A stretch of 64,000 nt of DNA from Alkalibacterium subtropicum (GCF_900112455.1 NZ_FOLT01000003.1:1-64000), one strand, 5' to 3'. Positions 1-12,567 are shown, counted from the first letter of the stretch. Program-made: numbers and translations. Notes: generated by a model from the sequence alone, not told the origin.

Positions 1-120
1 TGAGAATAGAATAAGCTTATTTGATGTGCTCTTAAAACCACAAAAATCATCACGCTAATTTTGCACCCTATCGCTTGACTTTATATAGTTAGTCTTTCAG
101 AAGGTGGAGTGACTTTATTT

Positions 121-159
121 TTATACTAGGTGTCACGATAGATCATACACCTAGTATAA
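121..159. terminator. Strong inverted repeat (possible terminator)
   Basis: The 13-nt arm TTATACTAGGTGT (121-133) is followed by its exact reverse complement at 147-159, with a 13-nt loop. It lies beyond the 3' end of the minus-strand GH35 gene. No long T-run follows on either strand, so its function as a terminator is uncertain. Confidence 0.4.
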
Positions 160-231
160 CGAATACAGAAAGCAGTATACAAAAATATGAGCGGGTTCAG
201 TTAAGAAATCTGATCAAGACCAATGTCAGTA

Positions 232-268
232 AAAAAGGCAATGCTCAACTGAACGTTGCCTTTTCTTA
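232..268. terminator. Bidirectional rho-independent terminator
   Basis: AAAAGGCAA (near 234-242) pairs with TTGCCTTTT (near 256-265), with an A-run on one side and a T-run on the other, so it can act in both directions. It sits just after the stop codon of the GH35 gene and probably ends the minus-strand glycosidase transcript. Confidence 0.75.
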
Positions 269-282
269 TAATATAATAGAAT

Positions 283-2022
283 TTAGTACGGCGGTTTATC
301 TGTAAAGGCCAGTTCGTCTTTCACTTTGCCTTCTGTTTCAAACACCACGATCTGATTTAAACCTTCTTTCAATATTGGTGCGGGGACGTAAAGTTTATAC
401 TGGGGACCGATCTCCCAGAAACGTCCGAGATTGAAGCCGTTCACAAAGACCACCCCTTTGCCCCACCCAGTCATATCGATGAAAGTATCGGCTTTCTCAT
501 CGATTTCCAGTTCAAACAGCGAAAAGCTCGGTGTATTTTCTTTATAAGGTTTTGTGAACTCCACATCTTCGATATTATCAAGCGGCAGCGGGAAATGAGT
601 CCAGCCGCTTCGGTAAGTCCCGTTCACCAAAACACCGTCTGTTATGCCCTTGGACTGCTTCTTGAGCCACGGACCGTAGTTGACACGTCCCATGTTTTCA
701 ACGAGGATGTCCATGGTCATATCATTTTCAGTCAACTCGAAGGTCTCTTTCCGGCCAAGTTCCTTGGCGTATTGGGTCAGTTCCAGCGCTCCGTTCAGGA
801 ACACTTGAGCACGGTCACTCGTTCCCAGCAGGCGGAAGTCTTCCACTTTCCGTTTCTTGCCGGTGTTTTGACGGTACAGGACATAGCCATAGTCCTGATC
901 CAGTTCTTCCATGGAAAGCGTGTAGGGACTCATTACGCCTTCACTTAAATTATCCAAGTTATCGAATAAAGACGTGCGAGACTTTAACAGTACGTTTCCG
1001 AAATCCGTTTTTTTGACAGGTTCCGGTAAGGCCGGCAGTTCTTCTGGAGTGAAGTCTTGGATCACTTCACGAAACGCCTTGTATTTTTCAGTTATGTCTC
1101 CCCACTCGGTCAAGGGTGCATCATAATCGTAAGAGGTGATGTCCGGAGAGAATTCTTCATAATAATTGGCTCCATTCATGAAACCGAAGTTCGTCCCGCC
1201 ATGGTACATGTAGAAGTTGACATGGCCTTTATTTAAAATGTTCCGCAGCTCTTTTGCCTGTTCCTTATAGTCTGTCCGGTTGTATTTCCCATTGCCCCAG
1301 GCAGTGAACCAGCCGATCCAGAATTCCATCACCATTAAGGGAGAATCTTTACCAATGAACTGTTCAAGTTCGCCAAAGTGATGCGCGCCGTCCGATCCGA
1401 AATTAACGGTCGGATGAGCTTGTTCTGGGAAGGTTCCATTTTCCAGCATATCCAGCCAGGTCCCGTCACTGGTGACCAGCGGGACATCCACACCGTACCT
1501 CTTCATCAGCTCGACCAGAACCTTCAGATAGTCCTTGTCATTGTTGTAGCTGCCGTATTCATTCTCCACCTGCATCATGATGATCGGTCCGCCCTTAGTT
1601 GCTTGGAGAGGCGCGAGTTCTTTAAATAAAACTTCAAAATACCGGTCGACCATATCTAAATACGGTTCATAAAACGTCCTCAGTTTCATGTCCTTATCTT
1701 TCAAAAGCCAGCTAGGCAGACCGCCGAATTCCCACTCGGCACAAATATAAGGGGACGGTCGGACGATGACGAACAGGTCCAGCGACTGAGCTGTCTCGAT
1801 GAACTTTGCTACATCTTGCATCCCGTCAAAATCGTAGTGTCCTTCTTTCGGTTCATGCACGTTCCACGGGGCATACGTTTCCACCGTATTGCCCCCCATC
1901 GCCTTCAGCTTTTTAAGCCGGTCTTCCCAGTATTCAGGGACAACTCTGAAGTAATGAATGGCGCCGGAAATGATCTTGATCGGCTTTCCGTTCCAGTAAA
2001 AGTCTTCTCTGATCTCAAACAT
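283..2022 (-). CDS. Beta-galactosidase, GH35 (BgaC-like)
   Basis: A 579-aa glycoside hydrolase family 35 exo-beta-galactosidase. The N-terminal half is the TIM barrel. The family motif QVENEYG lies at residues 151-157 (acid/base Glu155), and the likely nucleophile Glu233 is in the motif VMEFWIGW. The C-terminal half fits the jelly-roll domains of the family. There is no signal peptide, so it acts in the cytoplasm. Pneumococcal BgaC, of the same length class, releases terminal beta-1,3-galactose; that specificity is inferred here. It follows the GH20 gene by about 33 nt with its own ribosome site, so the two are probably cotranscribed. Together with GH2 and the ABC importer upstream it fits intracellular trimming of lacto-N-type or host-glycan oligosaccharides. 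A second, broken GH35 3' end lies at about 19.2 kb. Confidence 0.93.
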   Translation of the reverse strand: MFEIREDFYWNGKPIKIISGAIHYFRVVPEYWEDRLKKLKAMGGNTVETYAPWNVHEPKEGHYDFDGMQDVAKFIETAQSLDLFVIVRPSPYICAEWEFGGLPSWLLKDKDMKLRTFYEPYLDMVDRYFEVLFKELAPLQATKGGPIIMMQVENEYGSYNNDKDYLKVLVELMKRYGVDVPLVTSDGTWLDMLENGTFPEQAHPTVNFGSDGAHHFGELEQFIGKDSPLMVMEFWIGWFTAWGNGKYNRTDYKEQAKELRNILNKGHVNFYMYHGGTNFGFMNGANYYEEFSPDITSYDYDAPLTEWGDITEKYKAFREVIQDFTPEELPALPEPVKKTDFGNVLLKSRTSLFDNLDNLSEGVMSPYTLSMEELDQDYGYVLYRQNTGKKRKVEDFRLLGTSDRAQVFLNGALELTQYAKELGRKETFELTENDMTMDILVENMGRVNYGPWLKKQSKGITDGVLVNGTYRSGWTHFPLPLDNIEDVEFTKPYKENTPSFSLFELEIDEKADTFIDMTGWGKGVVFVNGFNLGRFWEIGPQYKLYVPAPILKEGLNQIVVFETEGKVKDELAFTDKPPY

Positions 2023-2055
2023 TTGCCTCTCTCCTTTATTGACGATTTGATTGCC

Positions 2056-3939
2056 TTACACACCTGAGAGTTTACTCGTGCTGGCCAGATCTCTGTAAAA
2101 GCCTCTTCCCAAGCCGTTAGTTGTTGAAGACGGATCGAGCAGTTTGTCTTCTTCCAGTTCTTCGATAACTGACAGTTCGCCATTTAAGTAGGCTTCTAAA
2201 CGTGAGCTGACTGTCTTCATTCGGGCCACCGCCCCGCCGTACCGGATATCCAGCACTTCCCATCCGAAAGGTTTGTTGTAAGTCGTCCAGGCCTTTTGAT
2301 GAGCCAGGCGAAGCTCCTCCAGGTCTTCAGTCAATTCTGCAGCGATACCTGCTAGTCTACTCAATGCTTTCCTGTCTTTCTTATCATAGGCCGCTTTCAT
2401 CCGAACGCCAAATTCAGCTTTCTTGGACAGGACAAAAGCCAGTCGCGTGTATAAGGCAAACAGCTCTCTAAAGGATTTCTTCTCGTTAGTGATCTGCCTC
2501 AGCTGTTCAGCCAAGTCTTTATAGTAGGTATTTAAGTCATGTCCCTCAATTACTTTATCAAAACGGCCCAGAAGCGGATCCTGCCATAAAAGCACCTTGG
2601 AACCCGCCGATGTTTCCAGATTATTCAACTCTACCCCCGGCGTCTCATCCAGACGGTTCAACAGATAAAAGATATCGAAGGGCATCCCGAAGTTATTTTC
2701 AAAAACGACAGCCAGCTCTTCAAAATCGACTGTTTCCCTGTAACACAAATCCGCAAAATATTGAAGTCCAGGCAAGGCAGCAATGGCTGGAGTTTCTGCA
2801 CCATCGTCTCCCCACATCGTCGCGAAGACTTCTCTGATATCAAGCTCTTTACATATCGGTAAAGCCGCTTTCGTCGTTTCCAGTGACTTGCCGTAGTTCG
2901 GTGCGATACCGTTCCAGGTCCAGACACCTCCGGCAAAAATCACTTTCTGTTTCATTTCGATATGTTTCATTAAGAAGTGTTTGTACGCTTCGGGCTCGTC
3001 ATGATAATAATCCCAGAAGACCATGTCCACCTCGGGGATCTCTTTGATGATTTCTTCTGGGACCTCTGCATCCTGATCATAGTAATCCCCCGTTTTGGAA
3101 CCTGCCCGGTAATACATGTCACTCCACATCATCGCTTCCAGACCCAGTTTCTCTGTAATCCCAACGACTTTCTGGACATGCTCATTCATTATGTCGAAGG
3201 TATCTCTATTTCCGTTTTTCTGTCTATAACGCCCCGTCCCGACACCAAAGGCTTCATCCATACCAATATGTATCCGTTTGGAGCGAAAAGGCGCTGTGGC
3301 ATTCGTTATAAGTTTCTCAATAAAAGCATAGGTTTCAGGTTCACCGACCAGAAGGACATCCGAAGTGTCCTGGATATCTGCATGGGTGCCGTACTGCAGG
3401 ACCTGATACAAATGGCCGAGTATCTGAATGCACGGAATCATCTCGATGCCAAGGTCATCAGCGTAGTCGTCGAGTGCGTTAAGCTCCTCTTTGGAATACC
3501 TTCCGCGGAGATACCCGAAATAAGGAAAGCCTGCCACCTCGTAAGTATCTTCTGAATAAAGCATGGCCTGATTGAATCCCATTTTCGCCATATGCCGAAG
3601 GAGTTCTTTCGCTCCGTCAAGATGCAGCACGGCGTTACGAGAAACATCGATCATGGTTCCGACCTTATTGAAGGAGATGGTCTCTTCTTTATAAAAAGAT
3701 GTTTCTTTTTCATAGAACGCCAGCCAGCGACTGAGCTGACGGAAGAAGGAGTTGCGGGTCGTATACCGAATCGTTCCTTCGCTGCCATCAAACCCGGTAG
3801 CTAAAGCGGCAGAACTTGGATCGTGTTGAAGTTGAATGACGACACCGTCCGAACTTATCTCGAATCCAAATTCGTCTTTAAAATAGTCAATTCCTTTTTC
3901 CAGACCTTCTATCTCTCCCTTAAAATGTAATTGAAGCAT
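2056..3939 (-). CDS. Beta-N-acetylhexosaminidase, GH20 (GH20C-like)
   Basis: A 627-aa intracellular GH20 enzyme with no signal peptide. A short N-terminal alpha/beta domain (about residues 1-90) precedes the barrel. The catalytic Asp-Glu pair of the family is seen as HIGMDEAFG (Asp228, Glu229); in GH20 the Asp orients the substrate acetamido group and the Glu is the acid/base. Overall layout and length resemble the streptococcal cytoplasmic exo-hexosaminidase GH20C, which removes terminal beta-GlcNAc or GalNAc. It lies directly upstream of the GH35 galactosidase, a pairing suited to alternate removal of galactose and N-acetylhexosamine. Repeat array A1 and the ABC-operon terminator separate it from the permease genes, so it may have its own promoter. 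Confidence 0.9.
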   Translation of the reverse strand: MLQLHFKGEIEGLEKGIDYFKDEFGFEISSDGVVIQLQHDPSSAALATGFDGSEGTIRYTTRNSFFRQLSRWLAFYEKETSFYKEETISFNKVGTMIDVSRNAVLHLDGAKELLRHMAKMGFNQAMLYSEDTYEVAGFPYFGYLRGRYSKEELNALDDYADDLGIEMIPCIQILGHLYQVLQYGTHADIQDTSDVLLVGEPETYAFIEKLITNATAPFRSKRIHIGMDEAFGVGTGRYRQKNGNRDTFDIMNEHVQKVVGITEKLGLEAMMWSDMYYRAGSKTGDYYDQDAEVPEEIIKEIPEVDMVFWDYYHDEPEAYKHFLMKHIEMKQKVIFAGGVWTWNGIAPNYGKSLETTKAALPICKELDIREVFATMWGDDGAETPAIAALPGLQYFADLCYRETVDFEELAVVFENNFGMPFDIFYLLNRLDETPGVELNNLETSAGSKVLLWQDPLLGRFDKVIEGHDLNTYYKDLAEQLRQITNEKKSFRELFALYTRLAFVLSKKAEFGVRMKAAYDKKDRKALSRLAGIAAELTEDLEELRLAHQKAWTTYNKPFGWEVLDIRYGGAVARMKTVSSRLEAYLNGELSVIEELEEDKLLDPSSTTNGLGRGFYRDLASTSKLSGV

Positions 3940-3990
3940 ATTCTGACCTCCAATTCTTTACTGTCTACCTTCTCACCTTCTATCTAGCAA

Positions 3991-4285
3991 TGAGACGGTA
4001 AGCGATCCGTTTAGCTTACTCACTCATCAGCTGCTTACTCCACGAGTTAACAGGCCATTCGTTTTGCTTACCAACCCGCACGGTACTCTATTAATGAGAT
4101 AGTAAGCAATCAGTATTGCGTACATACTTAACCCATTTTCTTCTACTGAGTTGGTAGTCAATCAGGCTTTCCCTACTATCTCAAGGCTGCATAATATATT
4201 CAGTTAGTACGCGCTGTAAGTTGCTTACACACCCATGTTAGAAATCCCAATGAGTTGGTATGGAACTCGCTAACCTTATACACGG
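3991..4285. repeat. Array A1: 52-bp-period inverted-arm repeat
   Basis: Six degenerate units begin at 3991, 4043, 4095, 4147, 4200 and 4251 (steps 52, 52, 52, 53, 51). Each unit has one arm like TGAGAYGGTAAGC and, about 23 bp later (centre to centre), an inverted arm like GCTTACTCACTCA; the next unit follows about 29 bp on. The first unit is the clearest (3991-4026). No open frame runs through it. It fills the 340-bp gap between the GH20 gene and the ABC permease. Six other loci in the window share the geometry with different arm sequences. Function unknown. Confidence 0.7.
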
Positions 4286-4295
4286 CATAGCAGAA

Positions 4296-4335
4296 AACAC
4301 CCAAAAAGGATAAGCACATCTTTTCGGGTGTCTCT
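4296..4335 (-). terminator. Terminator of the ABC importer operon
   Basis: Read on the minus strand, ACACCCGAAAAG and its partner CTTTTTGGGTGT form a stem closing a short loop, followed by TTTTCT. It lies about 25 nt after the stop codon of the MalG-type permease gene. Confidence 0.75.
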
Positions 4336-4360
4336 TCTCTATACTAACGTATTAAAAAAC

Positions 4361-5194
4361 TTATTTGATCGAGCCGACCATGCCCTGAACGAAGTACTTC
4401 TGAAGGACAAAGAAGATGACGGCGGTCGGGATCGTCGTGATGAAGATGGCGATCATGACAGAGCCGTAGTCGATCGTGTAACCGGAACCCATAGCCGAAA
4501 TGACCAAAGGAACCGTATAGTTGCTTGGTGACTGCAAAACGATCAGCGGCCACAGGTAGTTGTTCCAGGAGTTCATGAAGGTTACGATCCCAGCCGCGGC
4601 ATAGGTCGTTTTCATCGTTGGAATGAAGATTTTGACGAAGATGCCGAGTTCGGACAAGCCGTCGATACGTCCCGCTTCGATCAGTTCTTTCGGGAACATC
4701 TTGGTGTTCTGTCTGAAGAAGAAAACCAAAAAGGCTGTCGAGACATAAGGCAGGACGACACCGAACAGCGTGTCGATCCCCAAAGCCGGTACGATGCCGG
4801 AAATGGTCCCGAACAGTCGGAACAGAGGAACCATTAGTGCGGCAAACGGGATCATCATGGAAAGTAGAATGATGTTATAAACGACTTCTTTTCCGCGGCT
4901 TGGATGGACTTCAAAGCCGTACCCTGCCAGAGACGACACAAAGATCGAAATGATCGTCTGGCCGACAGAGACCAGAGCCGAGTTCCAGATCGACAGGCCG
5001 ATCGGAGTCGTTTCGATCATCGTACGGAAGTTTTCGATAAGATGACTTCCCGGCAGCAGATCCCCTCTAGTGATGTCGATGGAAGGGTTGGTGATGCTGA
5101 CGATCAGGAAATAGAACGGGAAAAAGAAGATGAAAGAGACAAGTATGAGAAAGACATAGGTGGCAATACGTTTCATGCGTTTTTCGTTTTTCAT
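4361..5194 (-). CDS. Sugar ABC transporter permease, MalG type
   Basis: A 277-aa inner-membrane permease of the carbohydrate-uptake-1 ABC family with about six predicted hydrophobic segments. The EAA loop that contacts the ATPase is seen as KELIEAGRIDGLSELGIF about two-thirds along. Its start codon overlaps the end of the MalF-type permease gene by 4 nt (ATGA), so the two are translationally coupled. With the upstream binding protein and partner permease it forms a sugar importer. No ATPase gene is in the locus, so a shared MsmK-type ATPase elsewhere is expected. Beta-galactosides or N-acetylhexosamine-containing oligosaccharides are inferred as substrate from the GH2/GH20/GH35 neighbours. 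Confidence 0.93.
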   Translation of the reverse strand: MKNEKRMKRIATYVFLILVSFIFFFPFYFLIVSITNPSIDITRGDLLPGSHLIENFRTMIETTPIGLSIWNSALVSVGQTIISIFVSSLAGYGFEVHPSRGKEVVYNIILLSMMIPFAALMVPLFRLFGTISGIVPALGIDTLFGVVLPYVSTAFLVFFFRQNTKMFPKELIEAGRIDGLSELGIFVKIFIPTMKTTYAAAGIVTFMNSWNNYLWPLIVLQSPSNYTVPLVISAMGSGYTIDYGSVMIAIFITTIPTAVIFFVLQKYFVQGMVGSIK

Positions 5195-6102
5195 TTTCTT
5201 TCCCTCCCGACTCTAAACTGAATGGCTGACAGGATCAGTACAAAGACGACAATACTGTACGAGACCGCCGCTGCATAGCCGAAATTCGGCGTATATTCGA
5301 ACGACAAGTTATAAATATACTGCGAAATAGTCGTCGTGGCATTCCCGGGACCTCCACCGGTCAAGTTCATCGGTTCATCGAACAACTGCAAAGTCCCGAT
5401 AGTTGAGGTGATGGACGTAAACAGGATGACCGGACGCAGCATCGGAATCGTGATCCGAAAGAACTGCTGCACGGCACTCGCCCCGTCGATACGGGCGGCT
5501 TCATAAATTCCCGGATCGATATTCTGTAAAGCGGATAAGTAAAAGATCATATTGTATCCGGTCCAGCGCCAGGTGATCGCGATGATGATCAGCACTTTCG
5601 CCCAGAAAGGATCACCCAGCCAGAATATCGGTGCATCGATGAGGTTCATGAACATCAAGGCCTGGTTGACGACCCCGTCATTGGAAAATAAGTACCTGAA
5701 AATCAGTGAGTAGGCAACCAGCGACGTGATGGCCGGCAGGAACACCAGTGTTCTGAATATCCCTTTGAAATGCAGGGTCTTCTGATTCAAAAGCACTGAG
5801 AAAAATAAAGCCAGAATGATCATCAGTGGAATCTGGAAGATAAAGAAGATGAAGGTATTCGTGACGGCCGTAATGAAGGCCTGGTCGTTGAACAGACGTC
5901 TGTAGTTATCCAGTCCGGTAAAGTCCAGATTGACCCCGGTCCCCGTGTGGAGTGAGATCCAGAAGGCCTGGATCATCGGATAAAAGTAAAACGTGATAAT
6001 AAACAGCGTGGGAATCAGGACAAAGGTCCAGCTCATCCAGATGCGGTTGCGTTCTAATTTCCCTTTTTTAGTCTTTTTTATCTCCTCAGTCATTTCAGTC
6101 AA
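5191..6102 (-). CDS. Sugar ABC transporter permease, MalF type
   Basis: A 303-aa partner permease with a basic cytoplasmic N-terminus, several transmembrane helices and an EAA-type loop (YEAARIDGASAVQQFF). The listed start is a TTG six bases after a GGGGGAG ribosome site; an ATG three codons later is an alternative. It is separated from the solute-binding protein gene by about 80 nt containing a hairpin, and overlaps the MalG-type gene downstream. Role as for its partner: half of the membrane channel of the importer. Confidence 0.93.
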   Translation of the reverse strand: MTEMTEEIKKTKKGKLERNRIWMSWTFVLIPTLFIITFYFYPMIQAFWISLHTGTGVNLDFTGLDNYRRLFNDQAFITAVTNTFIFFIFQIPLMIILALFFSVLLNQKTLHFKGIFRTLVFLPAITSLVAYSLIFRYLFSNDGVVNQALMFMNLIDAPIFWLGDPFWAKVLIIIAITWRWTGYNMIFYLSALQNIDPGIYEAARIDGASAVQQFFRITIPMLRPVILFTSITSTIGTLQLFDEPMNLTGGGPGNATTTISQYIYNLSFEYTPNFGYAAAVSYSIVVFVLILSAIQFRVGRERK

Positions 6103-6128
6103 CGTAACTCCCCCTTTTATACTGATAT

Positions 6129-6164
6129 TAAAGACTCTCCCAAGATATAGCTTGAAAGAGTCTT
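6129..6164 (-). terminator. Intra-operon hairpin between binding protein and permease
   Basis: AAAGACTCT pairs with AGAGTCTTT across about 16 nt. Its place after the binding-protein gene, with a weak T tract, fits partial termination or 3'-end protection that keeps binding-protein mRNA more abundant than permease mRNA. The msm operon here has a hairpin in the same place. Confidence 0.6.
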
Positions 6165-6182
6165 TAACAGTCTAACTAAATA

Positions 6183-7499
6183 TTACATGTTTGACTCTGC
6201 CTGTTCCTGGGCATTCTGGAGGACCTCGTCCAAGTCAGCTCCATTCAAGTAATCCTGAAGGGCCACAGCCAGGATATCCTGGATTTCGTAAGTTCTTTGA
6301 CCGAATTCGACTTCAGGGATCTCCTGTGTCCATTCGGATAAGTCTTGGAATATCTGCTGGCCACCATAGAATTCACTTTCTTGTTCATATGCTTCACCTT
6401 CCATTGCCGGCTCATAAGCCCCTAAAGCATTGATTTCTGTGACCAGTTCCTGGTAGAACTCGACGTCTGAACCGAATGTTGCAGCCAAAAATTCTGCTGC
6501 AGCTTCCTGTCCTTCGCCCTGCAGGACATAAATGGATGATCCGCCTAAGTTGGAGGCGTTGACTGAGCCTTCCATATCCTGACGTGGGATCGGTGCAATA
6601 CCCCAGTTGCCCGACTGGTCTTCAGCCTGCATGATGGAAGCGGAGATCCAGTTACCTGTAGGCACGGTTACGACATCGCCGTTATTGAATGTCTGGATAA
6701 ACTGATCCCATTCATTATGGACATTCATGATGTCCGCCTCGACCATTTCTTTGTAGTCTTCAAAGGCCATTTTGAGTGCTTCGTTATCAGCTATATACGG
6801 TGTCGTACCGTCGTCTTCTGTCCACCACACGCCCGATGACTGAAGCATGATACGCATGAGTCCTAAATCGCCGTGATCATTCGTGATCCACTTGATGCCT
6901 GTCTGATCATAGACATCTTTACCGATTTCAATGTACTCGTCCCACGTGATGTCTTCCAGATCCTCAAGACTATACCCTGCTTCTTCCAGATAATCCGTAC
7001 GGGCATACAGGCCAGTCACCCCTGTATCAAAAGGCACATTATAGACGTTGCCATCCACCGTACCTGCCGCTACTTTATAGTCGGCAAATTCATCGGTGTT
7101 GTAATAGTCGCCTAATGGATAGAACGCATCGTCATAAGAGTTCAGGAAACTTGGTGCACGGTAGTCTTCAATAAAGACGATCTGCGGCAATCCTGTATCG
7201 ACACCGGAACTCAAGCTGGTGTTCAGACGCTGCACAACATCTTCCTGTGAGTTCTCAACGATATTGAGTGAGAAATCCGGGTTCTCTTCCTGATAACGTT
7301 CTTCAGCCATCTCCAAAGCCCTAACGTTGAAGTTAGGATCCCATGTCCAGACGGTCAGTTCGTTCATGTCCCCACTGGTTTCCTCAGTGGTTTCTTCCCC
7401 TGTATCACCTGTATCTCCCGTTTCGTCGTCTCCGTTACCACAAGCTGCGAGTAATAATACGGCTGAAGCACTTAAAAATAAATGTTTTTTGCTGAACAT
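6183..7499 (-). CDS. Sugar-binding lipoprotein of ABC importer
   Basis: A 438-aa extracellular solute-binding protein, family 1. The start is taken at 7499, where a GGAGGG ribosome site lies 8 nt upstream, rather than at the in-frame ATG five codons earlier. A hydrophobic signal peptide ends in the lipobox LLAACG, so the mature protein is anchored through its N-terminal cysteine. A Gly/Thr/Asp/Glu-rich linker (GDDETGDTGD) follows, then the typical two-lobed sugar-binding fold (TVWTWDPNFN at the start of the domain). It follows the GH2 gene by about 35 nt and precedes the two permeases. Ligand not determined; galacto- or lacto-N-oligosaccharides are inferred from neighbouring enzymes. Confidence 0.93.
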   Translation of the reverse strand: MFSKKHLFLSASAVLLLAACGNGDDETGDTGDTGEETTEETSGDMNELTVWTWDPNFNVRALEMAEERYQEENPDFSLNIVENSQEDVVQRLNTSLSSGVDTGLPQIVFIEDYRAPSFLNSYDDAFYPLGDYYNTDEFADYKVAAGTVDGNVYNVPFDTGVTGLYARTDYLEEAGYSLEDLEDITWDEYIEIGKDVYDQTGIKWITNDHGDLGLMRIMLQSSGVWWTEDDGTTPYIADNEALKMAFEDYKEMVEADIMNVHNEWDQFIQTFNNGDVVTVPTGNWISASIMQAEDQSGNWGIAPIPRQDMEGSVNASNLGGSSIYVLQGEGQEAAAEFLAATFGSDVEFYQELVTEINALGAYEPAMEGEAYEQESEFYGGQQIFQDLSEWTQEIPEVEFGQRTYEIQDILAVALQDYLNGADLDEVLQNAQEQAESNM

Positions 7500-7534
7500 T
7501 GTAAAACCCTCCATTTTTATTTTTATTTGACTGC

Positions 7535-10594
<3,060 letters not shown>

Positions 10595-10649
10595 TCAATA
10601 ATTGTATCCAGAAACCTTTTTGTAACCCCTTTCTTATATTGTTGTAACA

Positions 10650-10742
10650 ATCATATAAAAAAATGCCAAACATTGCAAGCGTTTACCTAATATTTTAGTA
10701 AAATTAGTAAAGATATTTAACTTTACTTTTTTAAACGTTTAT
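10650..10742 (-). promoter_or_regulatory. lac operon promoter with overlapping cre and LacI-like box
   Basis: On the minus strand TTGCAA (10673-10678), a 17-nt spacer and TATGAT (10650-10655) make a good sigma-A promoter. TGCAAGCGTTTACC (10674-10687) matches the CcpA cre consensus and covers the -35 box, so glucose repression is expected. Upstream, the palindrome TTAAACGTTTAT (10731-10742) and two TTAGTAAA half-sites resemble LacI/GalR-family operators. A further palindrome TTGTTGTAACAA lies at 10638-10649. No regulator gene adjoins. Confidence 0.65.
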
Positions 10743-10748
10743 TTAAAG

Positions 10749-10796
10749 AGAAAGAGCCGCATCGATGTGGTCGGAAAGATCCACTCGTGCGGCTCC
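10749..10796 (-). terminator. Terminator after sucrose phosphorylase gene
   Basis: GAGCCGCACGAGTGG and CCACATCGATGCGGCTC pair on the minus strand, followed by TTTCTCTTT. It lies about 25 nt after the end of the broken gtfA gene and isolates it from the lac promoter. Confidence 0.8.
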
Positions 10797-10821
10797 AGCT
10801 ATATTCATGATGTGTGTGCAA

Positions 10822-12279
10822 CTATCTGGTTTCCGCTAACTGTTCAAAAATTTTCAGTCCATTTTTATGAATTGTGAATGCTTTTGTTTCCAAGTCAGCT
10901 TTAAGAATAGCAGTTGAAGCACCTTCTTTGTCAGTTCGCTCGATGATGATTTGTGATTCTGAAGGAGTATCGATCATGATCGTACCCTCAAGATCAAATG
11001 CTTGAGACGTGTTTCTAAACTCTAAGATTTTAAGCAGATTGGCTACGACCGGCTTGCTGACATCCTCTTTTATTTCTTCTACTGAGTAGTAGTGACGATT
11101 GATATTACGTCCTTCTTTAGTTTCCTCAAGCAGTTTGATATCATTCTTTCCTGCCAACAGACCAACATAGTAAATCTGCGGTATACCTGGAGCAAAGACC
11201 TGAATCGCTCTTGCTAACAGGTAGCTCAAGTCATTGTCGCCCAATGCACTATAGTAGGTGGTGTTGATCTGATAAATATCCAGATTATTGTAGCTTTAAG
11301 AGGAATAGATCCTTTTGACATTAGCACCGACCTTATAGAGTTCTTCTGACGTGAAATCGAGTTCGTCATCCAGCAATATATCTTTAGCATCGACGACCCC
11401 TATGCCGTCGTGAGTATCGAGAGTCGTAAACTGTTTCATCGGACTTTTCTTCAGCCAGTCAGCCAGACGATTGGTTTTTCCGCTGTATAAAGAGTACAAG
11501 GTCACCATTGGCAAAGCAAAATCATAAATGAAGTAATCATGGCTGGCGATTTTCATTTGTATCGAGTAATGTTCGTGGATTTCAGGCAGTAATTCGATCT
11601 CATACTTCGCAGCTTCCTGCCTGACATCTTCAAGCAGTTCCCAGATGTCCGGTTCGATAAAGAAACAATTAGTGTCCAGTTTTTTGATCGCATAAGCAAA
11701 GGCATCCAGCCGGATCAAGTCGCAGCCATGACTAGCCATGTCTTTTATCGTTTCCCGGATAAACTGTTTCGTCACATCTTTGGTAACGTCAAGATCGATC
11801 TGTTCTTCTCCGAATGTATTCCACACCTCTTCTATTTTTCCGTCAGCGAATGCAACTTCCTGGAAGGGTGCTTTGTCTTTGCGTTTGTATATTAAATCGA
11901 TATCCTTTTTATTTGGTCGTTCATCCGGAAAGAATTCTCGGATACGGATGAACATTTCTTTGTAGTCTGACTCATTGTGCTTTTCTTTAAAATCCTTGAA
12001 GAATTTAGATTCTCTGGAAATGTGATTGATCATGAAATCGAACATCAGGTAATATTTTTCGCCTAACTCTTCGATGTCTTCCCATGTCCCAAAGGATTGA
12101 TCGACTTGCGTGTAGTCGCTTGGCGCAAAGCCGCGGTCCCCCGTTGAAGGAAAAAATGGCAGGAGATGGACACCACCTATGGCATCATTGAAATATTTAT
12201 CTAGTACCTCTTTTAATTCATTCAGATCTTTACCTAAGCTATCTGCATAAGTAATCAGCATTGCTTTATTATCTATCAT
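10822..12279 (-). pseudogene. gtfA: Sucrose phosphorylase gene with in-frame stop
   Basis: A GH13 sucrose phosphorylase (sucrose + phosphate to glucose-1-phosphate + fructose), partner of the msm operon in streptococci. The start at 12279 follows a GAGGAGG site. The N-terminal 327 codons end at a TAA at 11296-11298; the same frame then continues without any shift ([19 protein letters not shown]) for 157 more codons to the stop at 10822. The total of about 484 codons matches a full-length GtfA, and the missing codon falls where homologues have a small residue. The truncated product keeps most of the barrel but loses its last part and the C-terminal domain, so it is probably inactive. Apart from this codon the gene is well preserved, so the mutation is recent or is a sequencing error. 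A restart at 11244 would give only a C-terminal fragment. Confidence 0.85.
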
Positions 12280-12567
12280 TCAATTTCCTCCTCTAATTAT
12301 TTCATTCGCCCCACGTTTATAAATCAGTGATGGTCATCCCCTTGTCGTAATTGAGTTATAGCAGTTTTTCACGAATAATTGGGACGAGCGCCCTGTGAAC
12401 AGAGATAAAATCACAGTCCTGACGTCAACGACTGGGCCGTACCTCAGCAAAGATGTCAATAGCCCTGGGATCAAAGTACCGTTCAACATCATTTTGTATC
12501 TTATTACTTGATTACGTTCTCACTTCCAGTCTAAATGTTACAAGCTCATTTCCTGAATTTTAGATCA
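12280..12567. other. Gap upstream of gtfA
   Basis: About 290 bases separate the gtfA ribosome site from the GH36 terminator. A short open frame on the minus strand (about 50 codons) has no convincing family match. I see no clear promoter or operator. Confidence 0.3.

Noticed and set aside
2977-3555. 192-codon plus-strand frame
   Set aside because: Lies wholly inside the well-supported GH20 gene on the opposite strand.
12343-12500. Possible RbsD/FucU-like fragment upstream of gtfA
   Set aside because: A 50-codon frame beginning MLNGTLIPGLL looks slightly like the RbsD start, but the conserved His/Asp motif is missing.
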